A DNA stretch of 24,193 nt. Origin: H111-94 sp034436045 (GTDB lineage: Bacteria > Chloroflexota > Ktedonobacteria > Ktedonobacterales > Ktedonobacteraceae). This document shows, piece after piece, positions 1 to 6,500 of this stretch. The position numbers were made by a program, and so were the translations under genes. The notes under the pieces are model-generated. The model saw only the letters and a list, made by a program, of their open reading frames with translations. It had not been told where the DNA came from and ran no database searches. Every line of letters starts with the position of its first letter. Positions within the stretch are counted from its first letter, which is position 1. Location of the stretch: positions 1-24,193 of the forward strand of contig DAOTVZ010000323.1 in the NCBI GenBank assembly GCA_034436045.1, written 5' to 3'.

Positions 1-376
1 CGATATGCACCAGATCAGCCTGCTGAGTGCGTTCGCTCACTGCCTCCTCGTCGATAATGGTAAAGCCCATTTGTTCGACCATCGCCAGGTCGTCATCGAA
101 AGTACGCGCGGCCTCCGGCGTGACCAGCACAGGATAACCGGCCAGCGCATGGTCGCGCGCCGCCCAGTGACAGGGGCCTCCCCCCATCGTGACACCGGTC
201 AGTAAAATAGCTTGCCCGCGCTCAGTGGCACGTTTGATACGTTCAGCGACAATAACGGTCGGTGAAGGCATCACCATCTTGAAACAGTTCTCTATCGTCT
301 TACCACTCTCGAAGAGCAGGATATCCTGAGTACCGGTACCGACATCGCTAGTCAGGATACGCATTGAAGATGACAT
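1..376 (-). CDS. DUF1786 family protein, N-terminal part (cut by window edge)
   Basis: Translating the minus strand from the ATG at 376 gives 125 uninterrupted codons running off the left edge. The N-terminus reads MSSSMRILTSDVGTGTQDIL, then ENCFKMVMPSPT and later LTGVTMGGGPCHWAARDHA. This glycine-rich pattern resembles the DUF1786 family, often labelled putative pyruvate formate-lyase-activating-enzyme-related; the biochemical role is not established. The DVGTGTQD start looks like the phosphate-binding first strand of an actin/ASKHA-like fold, which is an inference. A second in-frame ATG lies at 364. The start at 376 was preferred because a GAGGGAAG stretch lies about ten bases upstream. The gene is divergent from the small membrane protein and ligase. 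The C-terminal half is not visible, so the family call rests on the N-terminal motifs only. Confidence 0.6.
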   Translation of the reverse strand, partial: MSSSMRILTSDVGTGTQDILLFESGKTIENCFKMVMPSPTVIVAERIKRATERGQAILLTGVTMGGGPCHWAARDHALAGYPVLVTPEAARTFDDDLAMVEQMGFTIIDEEAVSERTQQADLVHI

Positions 377-423
377 CGTATAACTTCCCTCGTTTTCTCT
401 CAAGAAGATGTATCACGCTGAAA

Positions 424-432
424 AGTATATCA
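424..432 (-). promoter_or_regulatory. Candidate extended -10 promoter for the DUF1786 gene
   Basis: On the minus strand this reads TGATATACT, an extended -10 (TGn plus TATACT), about 48 bases before the ATG at 376. No good -35 hexamer sits 17 bases upstream. A TTGACC lies too close to serve as one. The call rests on the extended -10 alone. Confidence 0.3.
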
Positions 433-503
433 CGTCCAGGTCAAATATCAGCCAGCAGAGCGAGCGCAATGCCAGAAGTTGACATATATCCACCCTCCCA
501 CTC

Positions 504-532
504 TTGCAGTCAGCCCATACCTTCACTATACT
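504..532 (+). promoter_or_regulatory. Sigma-70-type promoter for the small membrane protein and ligase genes
   Basis: TTGCAG at 504-509 and TATACT at 527-532 are separated by exactly 17 bases. This would place the transcript start near 539, roughly 30 bases before the ribosome binding site at 558-566. A TTGACA at 479-484 is also present but has no matching -10 at the right distance. The promoter probably drives both the small gene and the ligase, because only 34 bases separate them. Confidence 0.6.
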
Positions 533-570
533 TGCAAATAGAAAAGCTTTATTCTACAAGGAGGTGCATG

Positions 571-780
571 ATGGTCTATCGTCATCCAATGCTCTATGCA
601 CTTTTATCACTTGCCTTTTTAGTTATCGCTATTATCCTTATTCTGCTCGGCATGTTTACCACCACAGATGGCACACTGCAAGGCACGCTGATTATTCTGG
701 GCGTTTTCATGCTGATTCCAGCCTTCTCTTACTTTAGCTTATATAACGAAGAAGCACACTATGGTGTGAACATAGCATAG
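571..780 (+). CDS. Small two-helix membrane protein, unknown function
   Basis: This 69-residue ORF starts at the second of two adjacent ATGs. The AAGGAGGTG at 558-566 lies 6 bases from the ATG at 571 but only about 3 from the ATG at 568, so 571 is favoured; 568 would add one Met. Two hydrophobic segments are visible, roughly residues 8-27 (LYALLSLAFLVIAIILILLG) and 36-55 (around TLIILGVFMLIPAFSYFSLY), joined by a short polar TTTDGT loop, with a polar C-terminus (NEEAHYG). No family was recognised. It has a good promoter and a strong ribosome binding site and lies 34 bases ahead of the acyl-CoA ligase, so the two are probably co-transcribed. Whether it assists the ligase is unknown. Confidence 0.7.
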   Translation: MVYRHPMLYALLSLAFLVIAIILILLGMFTTTDGTLQGTLIILGVFMLIPAFSYFSLYNEEAHYGVNIA

Positions 781-814
781 CTTCGCAAGATTGAACGTTC
801 AAAGGAGAACACAC

Positions 815-2380
815 ATGATTTTTCGCAGCCCTTTTCCTGCCGTCACCATTCCTGATATTCCTTTTGCCTCATTTGTCTTGCAGCATGCTGAGCGACTGGC
901 CGAGAAGCCCGCGCTGATCGATGGCCTCACAGGCCAGCAGTACACCTACGGACAACTGGCCGATGCGGTGCAACACGTCGCTTCAAGCCTGGCTGCACGT
1001 GGCTTTGGAAAGGGCGATGTCCTGGCCATCTACAGCCCTAACCTGCCAGAGTATCCCATTCCTCTGCTGGCAGCAGCCTTGCTCGGTGGCATTACAACTA
1101 CCATCAATCCGCTCTATACGGTGGACGAACTTACCTTCCAGCTAAACGATTCCCGCGCGCTCTATCTCGTAACCACACCTGCCTTTGTGGAGAAGGCGCT
1201 GGCAGGCATGCAACGCTCACAGGTACGAGAGGTCTTTGTCTTTGGTGAGGCACCCGGCGCAACGTCGTTTACAGACCTTGTGCGCGGGGATGGGAACGTG
1301 CCGGATGTGAAGATCAATACGCAAGAGGACGTGGTCGTCTTGCCCTATTCCAGTGGCACCACCGGCCTGGCGAAAGGCGTCATGCTCACCCATCACAATC
1401 TGGTGGCGAACCTGTGCCAGATGGCTCCCATTGGTTTTGTCAGAGAGCAAGATACCGTGATCGGCGTTCTGCCTTTTTACCATATCTATGGCCTGACAGT
1501 CATCCTGAGCCTGAGCCTGGCGAACGGAGCGACCGTCGTCTCGCTGCCGCGCTTTGACCTTCTACAGTTTTTGCAAGCTTTGCAAGACTATAAGGTGACA
1601 GTAGGCAACATGGTTCCCCCCATCATGCTGGCACTCGCTAAACAGCCTGTGGTCGATAACTACGATCTCTCGCACATGCGCGTGATCCTCTCTGCCGCTG
1701 CACCACTGGGCAAGGAACTGCAAGAAGCCTGCGCCTCTCGTCTAAACTGCCTGGTCGTGCAGGCATGGGGCATGACAGAAACCAGCCCTGATGTGACCTT
1801 CCATCCACTGACACCTGGAGCTATCAAGTGGGGTTCCGTCGGGGTCTGCGTGGCAAATTCCGAATGCAAAGTCGTTGATCTTCGTACCGGCGAGGAGTTA
1901 GCCGCTAATCAGCAGGGAGAGATTTGCGCACGTGGCCCGCAGATTATGAAAGGCTATCTGAACAATCCTGCTGCGACCGCCGCTACCCTGGAGACCGATG
2001 GCTGGCTACATACTGGCGATATTGGCTATTTTGATGAGGATGGCTATCTATATATTGTGGATCGCTTGAAGGAACTGATCAAGTACAAAGGCATGCAGGT
2101 TGCCCCGGCAGAACTGGAGGCGCTGCTGCTGACGCATCCCGCTATTGCGGATGCCGCCGTCGTCGCAGCTTCCGACGAAGAAGCTGGCGAGGTTCCCAAA
2201 GCGTTTGTAGTGCGCAAACCCGAAGTGGAAGTGACAGCAGAAGAGATCATGGCATATGTGGCTGCGCGAGTGGCACCACACAAGAAAATTCGCCGCCTGG
2301 AGTTCATCGACCAGATTCCCAAATCGGCCTCCGGTAAAATCCTTCGCCGCCTCTTGTCTTTTCAATCTACGGCAAGATGA
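815..2380 (+). CDS. 4-coumarate-CoA ligase-like acyl-CoA synthetase (AMP-forming)
   Basis: This 521-residue protein belongs to the ANL class of adenylate-forming enzymes, which activate a carboxylic acid to an acyl-AMP and then to an acyl-CoA. The ATP-binding P-loop SSGTTGLAKG is at 179-188, followed by the A5 motif WGMTETSP, GEICARGPQIMKGYLNNP, the A7/A8 region GWLHTGDIGYFDEDGY and DRLKELIKYKG, and the A10 lysine K508 in PKSASGKILRR near the C-terminus. The length and the GEICARGPQIMKGY block match the 4-coumarate-CoA ligase-like branch, but the acid substrate (aromatic or medium/long chain) cannot be read. The start at 815 was chosen because AAAGGAGA lies 7 bases before it; an upstream in-frame TTG at 791 would overlap that site. 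It ends 12 bases from the convergent deacetylase gene, with no clear terminator between. Confidence 0.9.
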   Translation: MIFRSPFPAVTIPDIPFASFVLQHAERLAEKPALIDGLTGQQYTYGQLADAVQHVASSLAARGFGKGDVLAIYSPNLPEYPIPLLAAALLGGITTTINPLYTVDELTFQLNDSRALYLVTTPAFVEKALAGMQRSQVREVFVFGEAPGATSFTDLVRGDGNVPDVKINTQEDVVVLPYSSGTTGLAKGVMLTHHNLVANLCQMAPIGFVREQDTVIGVLPFYHIYGLTVILSLSLANGATVVSLPRFDLLQFLQALQDYKVTVGNMVPPIMLALAKQPVVDNYDLSHMRVILSAAAPLGKELQEACASRLNCLVVQAWGMTETSPDVTFHPLTPGAIKWGSVGVCVANSECKVVDLRTGEELAANQQGEICARGPQIMKGYLNNPAATAATLETDGWLHTGDIGYFDEDGYLYIVDRLKELIKYKGMQVAPAELEALLLTHPAIADAAVVAASDEEAGEVPKAFVVRKPEVEVTAEEIMAYVAARVAPHKKIRRLEFIDQIPKSASGKILRRLLSFQSTAR

Positions 2381-2392
2381 TCGCCCTTCCCC

Positions 2393-3283
2393 TCACGTGG
2401 AGGTGCGCACCAGATCGCGTAGTGGTCGGTAGCCGATAACCTGTACACCCACCTGTCGTATATAATCGCGCACCTCCCGGCTCGACAGCGCCTCGTAATT
2501 GGCTACCCGTGACGGCCAGTCGGGAGCGCAGGCTCTTAATTCTGGCGTATCTACTGCCGGGTGCAACACCAGGTAGGTGAGACCAGGTTGCAAGGCATCT
2601 ACGAGGGCTTTTGTCCTGGCAATATGATCGGTGGTACCGTCCAGCGGCAGTAGCATCACCGCATCGAACAGCGGGATGCCACGCTCCTCCAACTCGCCCG
2701 CGACGTGCATATAGTGTTCTTGCTGGTCGGCATCGAGGCCAAATTGAATCAGGAAAGCGGAAGAGGCCCTTAGCAGGGCGAGCGGCAAGCGATATGCAAG
2801 GGCGAGATCGATATAGGACTGCAAGAAGGGCGGCATCGTCGCCGCGAGCATATGAGAGTCTATATGCGTCACATCGATACCCGCTGCCAGCGCCCGCTCC
2901 AACTGTGCCCGTAACTCTGTGGCAACATCAGCGGGGCGAGCCTGTTGAACCGTTTCTCTGGGATGTGAGAAAAAATACCCCTGTTCATCGAGCAGACCCG
3001 ACGCCCTATCGCGCGTAGAAATCGGCCCCCAGCGATAGGTTTCCCATTCAGAGTTGAGTGTGAGATGCACACCCATATCTACGCCGTCATGGGTACGGCA
3101 AAAGCGCACCACAGCAGGGAACCAGGGACACGGCACCATCGTGGAAGCCGAGGAAACTAAGCCAAAGTCAAGTAAGTGTTCGTAGGCGGTGATGGTGGAC
3201 TGGCACATTCCGATGTCGTCAGTATGAATGATGACGACGCGGTCTTGTTCACCAAAGCCAAGTTTCTTCAGTGCAGGGTTCAT
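2393..3283 (-). CDS. ChbG/HpnK (YdjC) family carbohydrate deacetylase
   Basis: This 296-residue protein is of the YdjC/ChbG type, metal-dependent enzymes that remove acetyl groups from chito-oligosaccharides or, in HpnK, from hopanoid glucosamine groups. Visible motifs are the metal and catalytic aspartate pair in HTDDIGM (D22, D23), H73 in GVHLTLNSEW, and the HIDSHM block with H140 and H144. These are the family's usual metal and active-site positions. The length is normal. The ATG at 3283 is preceded by GAGGAGAA at good spacing. The gene shares its strand with the upstream FAD oxidoreductase, but a 164-base gap with a large hairpin separates them, so co-transcription is uncertain. Its exact sugar substrate cannot be deduced. 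Confidence 0.85.
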   Translation of the reverse strand: MNPALKKLGFGEQDRVVIIHTDDIGMCQSTITAYEHLLDFGLVSSASTMVPCPWFPAVVRFCRTHDGVDMGVHLTLNSEWETYRWGPISTRDRASGLLDEQGYFFSHPRETVQQARPADVATELRAQLERALAAGIDVTHIDSHMLAATMPPFLQSYIDLALAYRLPLALLRASSAFLIQFGLDADQQEHYMHVAGELEERGIPLFDAVMLLPLDGTTDHIARTKALVDALQPGLTYLVLHPAVDTPELRACAPDWPSRVANYEALSSREVRDYIRQVGVQVIGYRPLRDLVRTST

Positions 3284-3367
3284 GCGTTTCTCCTCAAGGT
3301 ACCACTAGAGAAAGTACATCTTCCGAACAACCGACCGATACGACGTGACACGTGGCTTGCCGCCTGA

Positions 3368-3408
3368 TGACATGCTGTCTTGCATTAAACAAGCAGGACA
3401 GCATGTCA
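3368..3408. repeat. Long inverted repeat (16-base arms) between deacetylase and FAD oxidoreductase
   Basis: The left arm 3368-3383 (TGACATGCTGTCTTGC) and right arm 3393-3408 (GCAGGACAGCATGTCA) pair over 16 positions with a single T/G mismatch, which would be a G-U pair in RNA, around a 9-base loop ATTAAACAA. It lies in the 164-base gap downstream of the oxidoreductase and upstream of the deacetylase. No U-run follows on either strand, so it is not a textbook intrinsic terminator. It could be a 3'-end stabilising hairpin, an operator or a REP-like element. Confidence 0.7.
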
Positions 3409-3447
3409 TATATAATGAAATATATTTCAATTATAAGTTTATCTATT

Positions 3448-4680
3448 CTATCTCAGTGTCTCCCGTCCAAACCGCAATGGCCAGAGCGCGGCAGGAAGCT
3501 TTTCCGTCTGTACCGCCTCGGCCAGCATCCGACCAATGAGCATACTAAAGGGCATCCCGTGACCCGAAAGACCCGCTACAAACCACGCATGTTCGATCCC
3601 TGGTACCCGATCTACAATTGGAATGCAATCGGGCGTGAAATCCATCAACCCGGCCCAGCGCTGCACCACTTGTAACCTGGGTAACTGCGGGAAGAGGCGT
3701 GGCAAAATCTGCTCAAGAGCTTCCTGCACGTCCGGCGTTGGTACAGCTTCCCACACACCCATGTCGCGCCCCGGAGCAAGCGCCCGGCAACCACCTAACA
3801 CAATCGAGCCGTCCGGTGTCTGTTGCCAGTACTCCTCAGTCGCGGTGAGCGCGGCAAATACCGCCGTTGTAAAGATCGGCTCAACCGGTGCATAGGCCAG
3901 CGCCTGACCACGTGCAGGCACGATCAATCCTCGCATCTCAGGGATTACCTCACCTGTCCAGGCATTGATGGCCAGCACCACGCTTCCGGCTCTGATACTC
4001 CCCTGCTCTGTCACCACAACAACTCCCTCCCCATCTTGCAGCAAACGCAATGCCCGCGCTTGATATAGATGAGCGCCACGTCTCTGCGCCGCCTTGAGCA
4101 GTCCCTGAACCAATCGCGCTGAATGCACCAGCGCCTGCCCCGGCAAGAACTTTGCCCCCAGGATTTCTGCCCCTAGAGGTGTATGGATCAGCTCCTGCAC
4201 TTCATATCGCTCTAGCATCAGCGCTGGAAAACCATCGGCTTGCAGCATCTCCACGCTCTTTCGCACCTGCGCCAGTTGCGCCTCGCCCAGCGCCAGGCCC
4301 AGGCTTCCCGGTTCGCGGTAATCACAGGTGATTTCCTCCTCTATCAATACCTGACGGAGCAGCGCCTGATTCTCGTAGGAGAGCGACATCACCGCCCGCG
4401 CCGTCTCATGGCCCAGGCGTTGGATAGCCACCGGATAATCCTCGTGCATACCTGCCACAACAAAACCGCCGTTGCGCCCGCTTGCTCCGTATGCCACCCC
4501 CTCACGCTCCAGTAGTGCCACCGCTCGACCCTCACGCGCCAGCCAGTAGCAAGCGACCGCCCCAAACACTCCCCCTCCTATCACGAGTGTGTCAACGCTC
4601 TGAGGCAATGCAGAGGATAAAGGTAAAAACTGTGAAGTACGTTGCCAGTAGGAGATCGGCTCAGATGCCATCGCTGTCAT
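3448..4680 (-). CDS. FAD-dependent oxidoreductase, DAO (glycine/D-amino-acid oxidase) family
   Basis: This 410-residue protein has an N-terminal Rossmann FAD-binding fold: VDTLVIGGGVFGAVACYWLA with the GxGxxG at 35-40 and the ribose-binding glutamate E58 in ALLE. The DAO-family GASGRNGGF block follows at 65-73. Later stretches such as SVVLAINAWTG and the C-terminal GLMDFTPDCIPIVDRVPG and VAGLSGHGMPFS are typical of the second FAD-contact region in glycine oxidase, sarcosine oxidase and gamma-glutamylputrescine oxidase relatives. It probably oxidises a primary or secondary amine or amino acid with FAD; the substrate is unknown. The ribosome binding site before the ATG at 4680 is weak (AGG only); an alternative ATG lies at 4671. 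A promoter with an overlapping palindrome lies about 140 bases upstream. Confidence 0.85.
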   Translation of the reverse strand: MTAMASEPISYWQRTSQFLPLSSALPQSVDTLVIGGGVFGAVACYWLAREGRAVALLEREGVAYGASGRNGGFVVAGMHEDYPVAIQRLGHETARAVMSLSYENQALLRQVLIEEEITCDYREPGSLGLALGEAQLAQVRKSVEMLQADGFPALMLERYEVQELIHTPLGAEILGAKFLPGQALVHSARLVQGLLKAAQRRGAHLYQARALRLLQDGEGVVVVTEQGSIRAGSVVLAINAWTGEVIPEMRGLIVPARGQALAYAPVEPIFTTAVFAALTATEEYWQQTPDGSIVLGGCRALAPGRDMGVWEAVPTPDVQEALEQILPRLFPQLPRLQVVQRWAGLMDFTPDCIPIVDRVPGIEHAWFVAGLSGHGMPFSMLIGRMLAEAVQTEKLPAALWPLRFGRETLR

Positions 4681-4813
4681 ATGATAACCTGCTTTTTGTG
4701 CTAATAGAACAGTCTCTTTTCAAGAGCGTACCCCAAAAGAGATCTGGACGCAAGAGTAGCCATCTGCCAGACGTAATTGTCGCCATCCGAGCTATCGTAG
4801 GGCAACTGGAGAC

Positions 4814-4841
4814 AGTATACACATTTTGTTGATTTCAACAA
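4814..4841 (-). promoter_or_regulatory. Promoter with overlapping palindromic operator-like site for the FAD oxidoreductase
   Basis: On the minus strand, TTGTTG (plus positions 4836-4841) and TATACT (plus 4814-4819) are 16 bases apart. The -35 lies inside a perfect palindrome, TTGTTGATTTCAACAA at 4826-4841, with 7-base arms and a 2-base centre. A 16-bp palindrome over the -35 is the usual geometry for a dimeric HTH repressor of the MarR or TetR type. The regulator is not in the window. The predicted leader is about 125 bases. Confidence 0.5.
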
Positions 4842-4944
4842 CAGATCGCCCCGATGAAAGGCAGCAGACAAGGGCCATATCTCTTTAAAAAGATGTATAC
4901 TAACGAAAGGAAGATTGTTGTGTATACCACGAATCAGACCGTAT

Positions 4945-5077
4945 CAGAGGAAGCGGTACCACTCTGCTCAGGCGCTTGCCCGATCTGCGGCTCAGCGTCC
5001 CTAGAGAGAGCATTACCTGGAACTTCAGTCTGAACTCACGGAGTCTGACTGCCTTACCCGTCACTTTCTAGCGGGTA
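4945..5077. other. Hairpin-rich non-coding region, possibly a structured leader; T-box-like core on the minus strand
   Basis: This stretch lies in the 453-base gap between the divergent oxidoreductase and hydrolase genes. It holds three nested inverted repeats: CAGAG 4945-4949 with CTCTG 4962-4966; CAGTC 5026-5030 plus ACTC 5034-5037 with GAGT 5041-5044 plus GACTG 5047-5051; and TACCCG 5055-5060 with CGGGTA 5072-5077. On the minus strand 4966-4953 reads CAGAGTGGTACCGC, close to the T-box core AGGGTGGNACCGCG, including the tRNA-end-binding TGGT. The usual second antiterminator helix does not form convincingly, and no aminoacyl-tRNA synthetase or amino-acid gene follows. The direction of transcription is therefore unresolved. 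The remainder of the gap (4842-4944, 5078-5133) shows nothing firm beyond a TATACT at 4896-4901 without a good -35. Confidence 0.35.
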
Positions 5078-5133
5078 CCTGATCGTGTTCTCAAGACCAA
5101 CATTTGTTCCAAATACCCAGAAAGGAATAGACG

Positions 5134-6096
5134 ATGACGACTAGAAACCTCGTTGATCCTGAGCTTCTTGCCATGCTCGACATGTTCCCTACCCTGCAAC
5201 TCAGCGATGAAACCCTGGTGCAGATGCGCGCCACGCTTGGAGAAATGGGAACCCAGATGGCTTCTACTCTACCCGCATTCCCTGACATTGCTGTCAGCGA
5301 GCGCTTTGTTCCCGGCCCAGCAGATGCGCCAGACGTGCGGGTGCTGATCTACCAGCCAACCACTATCACGCCCCCGCTTCCAGCCCTGCTCTGGATTCAC
5401 GGTGGCGGCTATGTGCTGGGTACTGCCGATCAAGATGACCTCACCGTCAAAGGCATTGTCTCAGCCGTTGGATGCGCCGCCGTCTCGGTCGATTACAGGC
5501 TGGCACCTGAAACCCCTCATCCGGGGCCGGTTGAGGATTGTTACGCCGCCTTACGCTGGTTGTACACGCATACTCAAGAACTGGGCGTCGACCCCACCCG
5601 CATCGCCATTGGTGGTGCTAGCGCGGGTGGCGGATTGGCCGCCGGATTGGCGCTACTCACACGTGACCGGGGTGAAGTACCACTGGTCTTCCAACTTTTG
5701 ATCTATCCCATGCTCGATGACCGAACAGTCACGATGGCCAACCCCCATCCCTATACGGGAGAATTTATCTGGACCGCCGAGAGCAACCGTTTCGGTTGGA
5801 AGGCATTGCTGGGACAGGAGCCGGGCGGATCTGATATCTCGCCATATGCTGCCGCCGCCCGTGCTGAACATCTGGAAGGCTTGCCACCTGCTTTCATCAG
5901 CGTGGGCGACCTTGATCTATTTTTAGAGGAAGATATGGAGTATGCCCGTCGCCTGATACGGGCAGGCGTGCCCACCGAGTTGCATGTCTACCCCGGTGCA
6001 TTCCATGGCTTCGATCTGATGCCGACCGCGAAGGTTTCGCAGGCCGCTACACGCGACCGGTTAGATGCACTGAGGCGCGCATTCTCCAGGAACTAA
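5134..6096 (+). CDS. Alpha/beta hydrolase, hormone-sensitive-lipase (acetyl esterase) family
   Basis: This 320-residue protein has the whole HSL-family signature: the oxyanion-hole HGGG at 89-92 (WIHGGGYVLG), VDYRLAPETPHPGPVEDC, the nucleophile elbow GGASAGG with catalytic S163, a catalytic aspartate at D261 in the GDLDLFLEED stretch, and the catalytic histidine H291 in GAFHGFD. Such enzymes hydrolyse short acyl esters; some are lactonases or carbamate hydrolases. The elbow is GASAG rather than the more common GDSAG. There is no signal peptide, so it is probably cytoplasmic. The ATG at 5134 follows AGAAAGGAA at good spacing. The gene stands alone and is closed by a strong terminator. The natural substrate is unknown. 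Confidence 0.88.
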   Translation: MTTRNLVDPELLAMLDMFPTLQLSDETLVQMRATLGEMGTQMASTLPAFPDIAVSERFVPGPADAPDVRVLIYQPTTITPPLPALLWIHGGGYVLGTADQDDLTVKGIVSAVGCAAVSVDYRLAPETPHPGPVEDCYAALRWLYTHTQELGVDPTRIAIGGASAGGGLAAGLALLTRDRGEVPLVFQLLIYPMLDDRTVTMANPHPYTGEFIWTAESNRFGWKALLGQEPGGSDISPYAAAARAEHLEGLPPAFISVGDLDLFLEEDMEYARRLIRAGVPTELHVYPGAFHGFDLMPTAKVSQAATRDRLDALRRAFSRN

Positions 6097-6131
6097 CCAG
6101 GGAAAAGCGGTACCTCATCCCATGTGCTATC

Positions 6132-6158
6132 AAGGGGAAGCGGTAGCTTCCCCTTTTT
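6132..6158 (+). terminator. Strong intrinsic terminator after the hydrolase
   Basis: The arms AAGGGGAAGC (6132-6141) and GCTTCCCCTT (6146-6155) form a perfect 10-base stem around a GGTA tetraloop and run straight into TTTTT at 6154-6158. The T-run lies on the plus strand only, so it ends the hydrolase transcript and isolates the following operon. Confidence 0.88.
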
Positions 6159-6500
6159 CGGATATGGCATGCAAGCTTCTACACAAACTCGATTATCAAA
6201 GGATATATTGCTCCTTTGTCAGATGCGCTACTACATCAACCATGTCCCGGTCACACCTCGCTACTACTTTCATTGCAGGAAATGGGCACAGTGCGCACAG
6301 CAAGTCGATACAATCTGCCCTTACCGCAACAAAACTCTGCTTGAAAGCGTATAGTACACAGGCCGGTATTTGTCTTCGTGACAAAAATAGGATACATGCA
6401 CTATATAAAATCGTCATAACCCGCTATACTATCAAGAAGGACATCATCGTGATCTCTGATCTCGACAACGACCTATCTGGAATAAGAGAGGCTTACCGGC
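6159..6500. promoter_or_regulatory. Intergenic region upstream of the long operon; one inverted repeat and a weak -10
   Basis: No gene is supported in this 342-base gap. It contains a perfect 7-base inverted repeat, CAAAGGA 6197-6203 with TCCTTTG 6212-6218 (8-base spacer). It also has a TATACT at 6425-6430, about 70 bases before the first operon gene, but the -35 position (TATATA, 17 bases upstream) is poor. The operon promoter is expected here, and activator dependence would fit a weak -35, but this is inference. Confidence 0.35.

Noticed and set aside
791..814. TTG start for the acyl-CoA ligase
   Set aside because: It would place the AAAGGAGA ribosome binding site inside the coding sequence; the ATG at 815 is correctly spaced.
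6100..6145. Second GGTACCGC-like sequence suggesting a T-box near the hydrolase end
   Set aside because: Only the palindromic GGTACC and adjacent GC match; the flanks do not fit and the element is a plain intrinsic terminator region.
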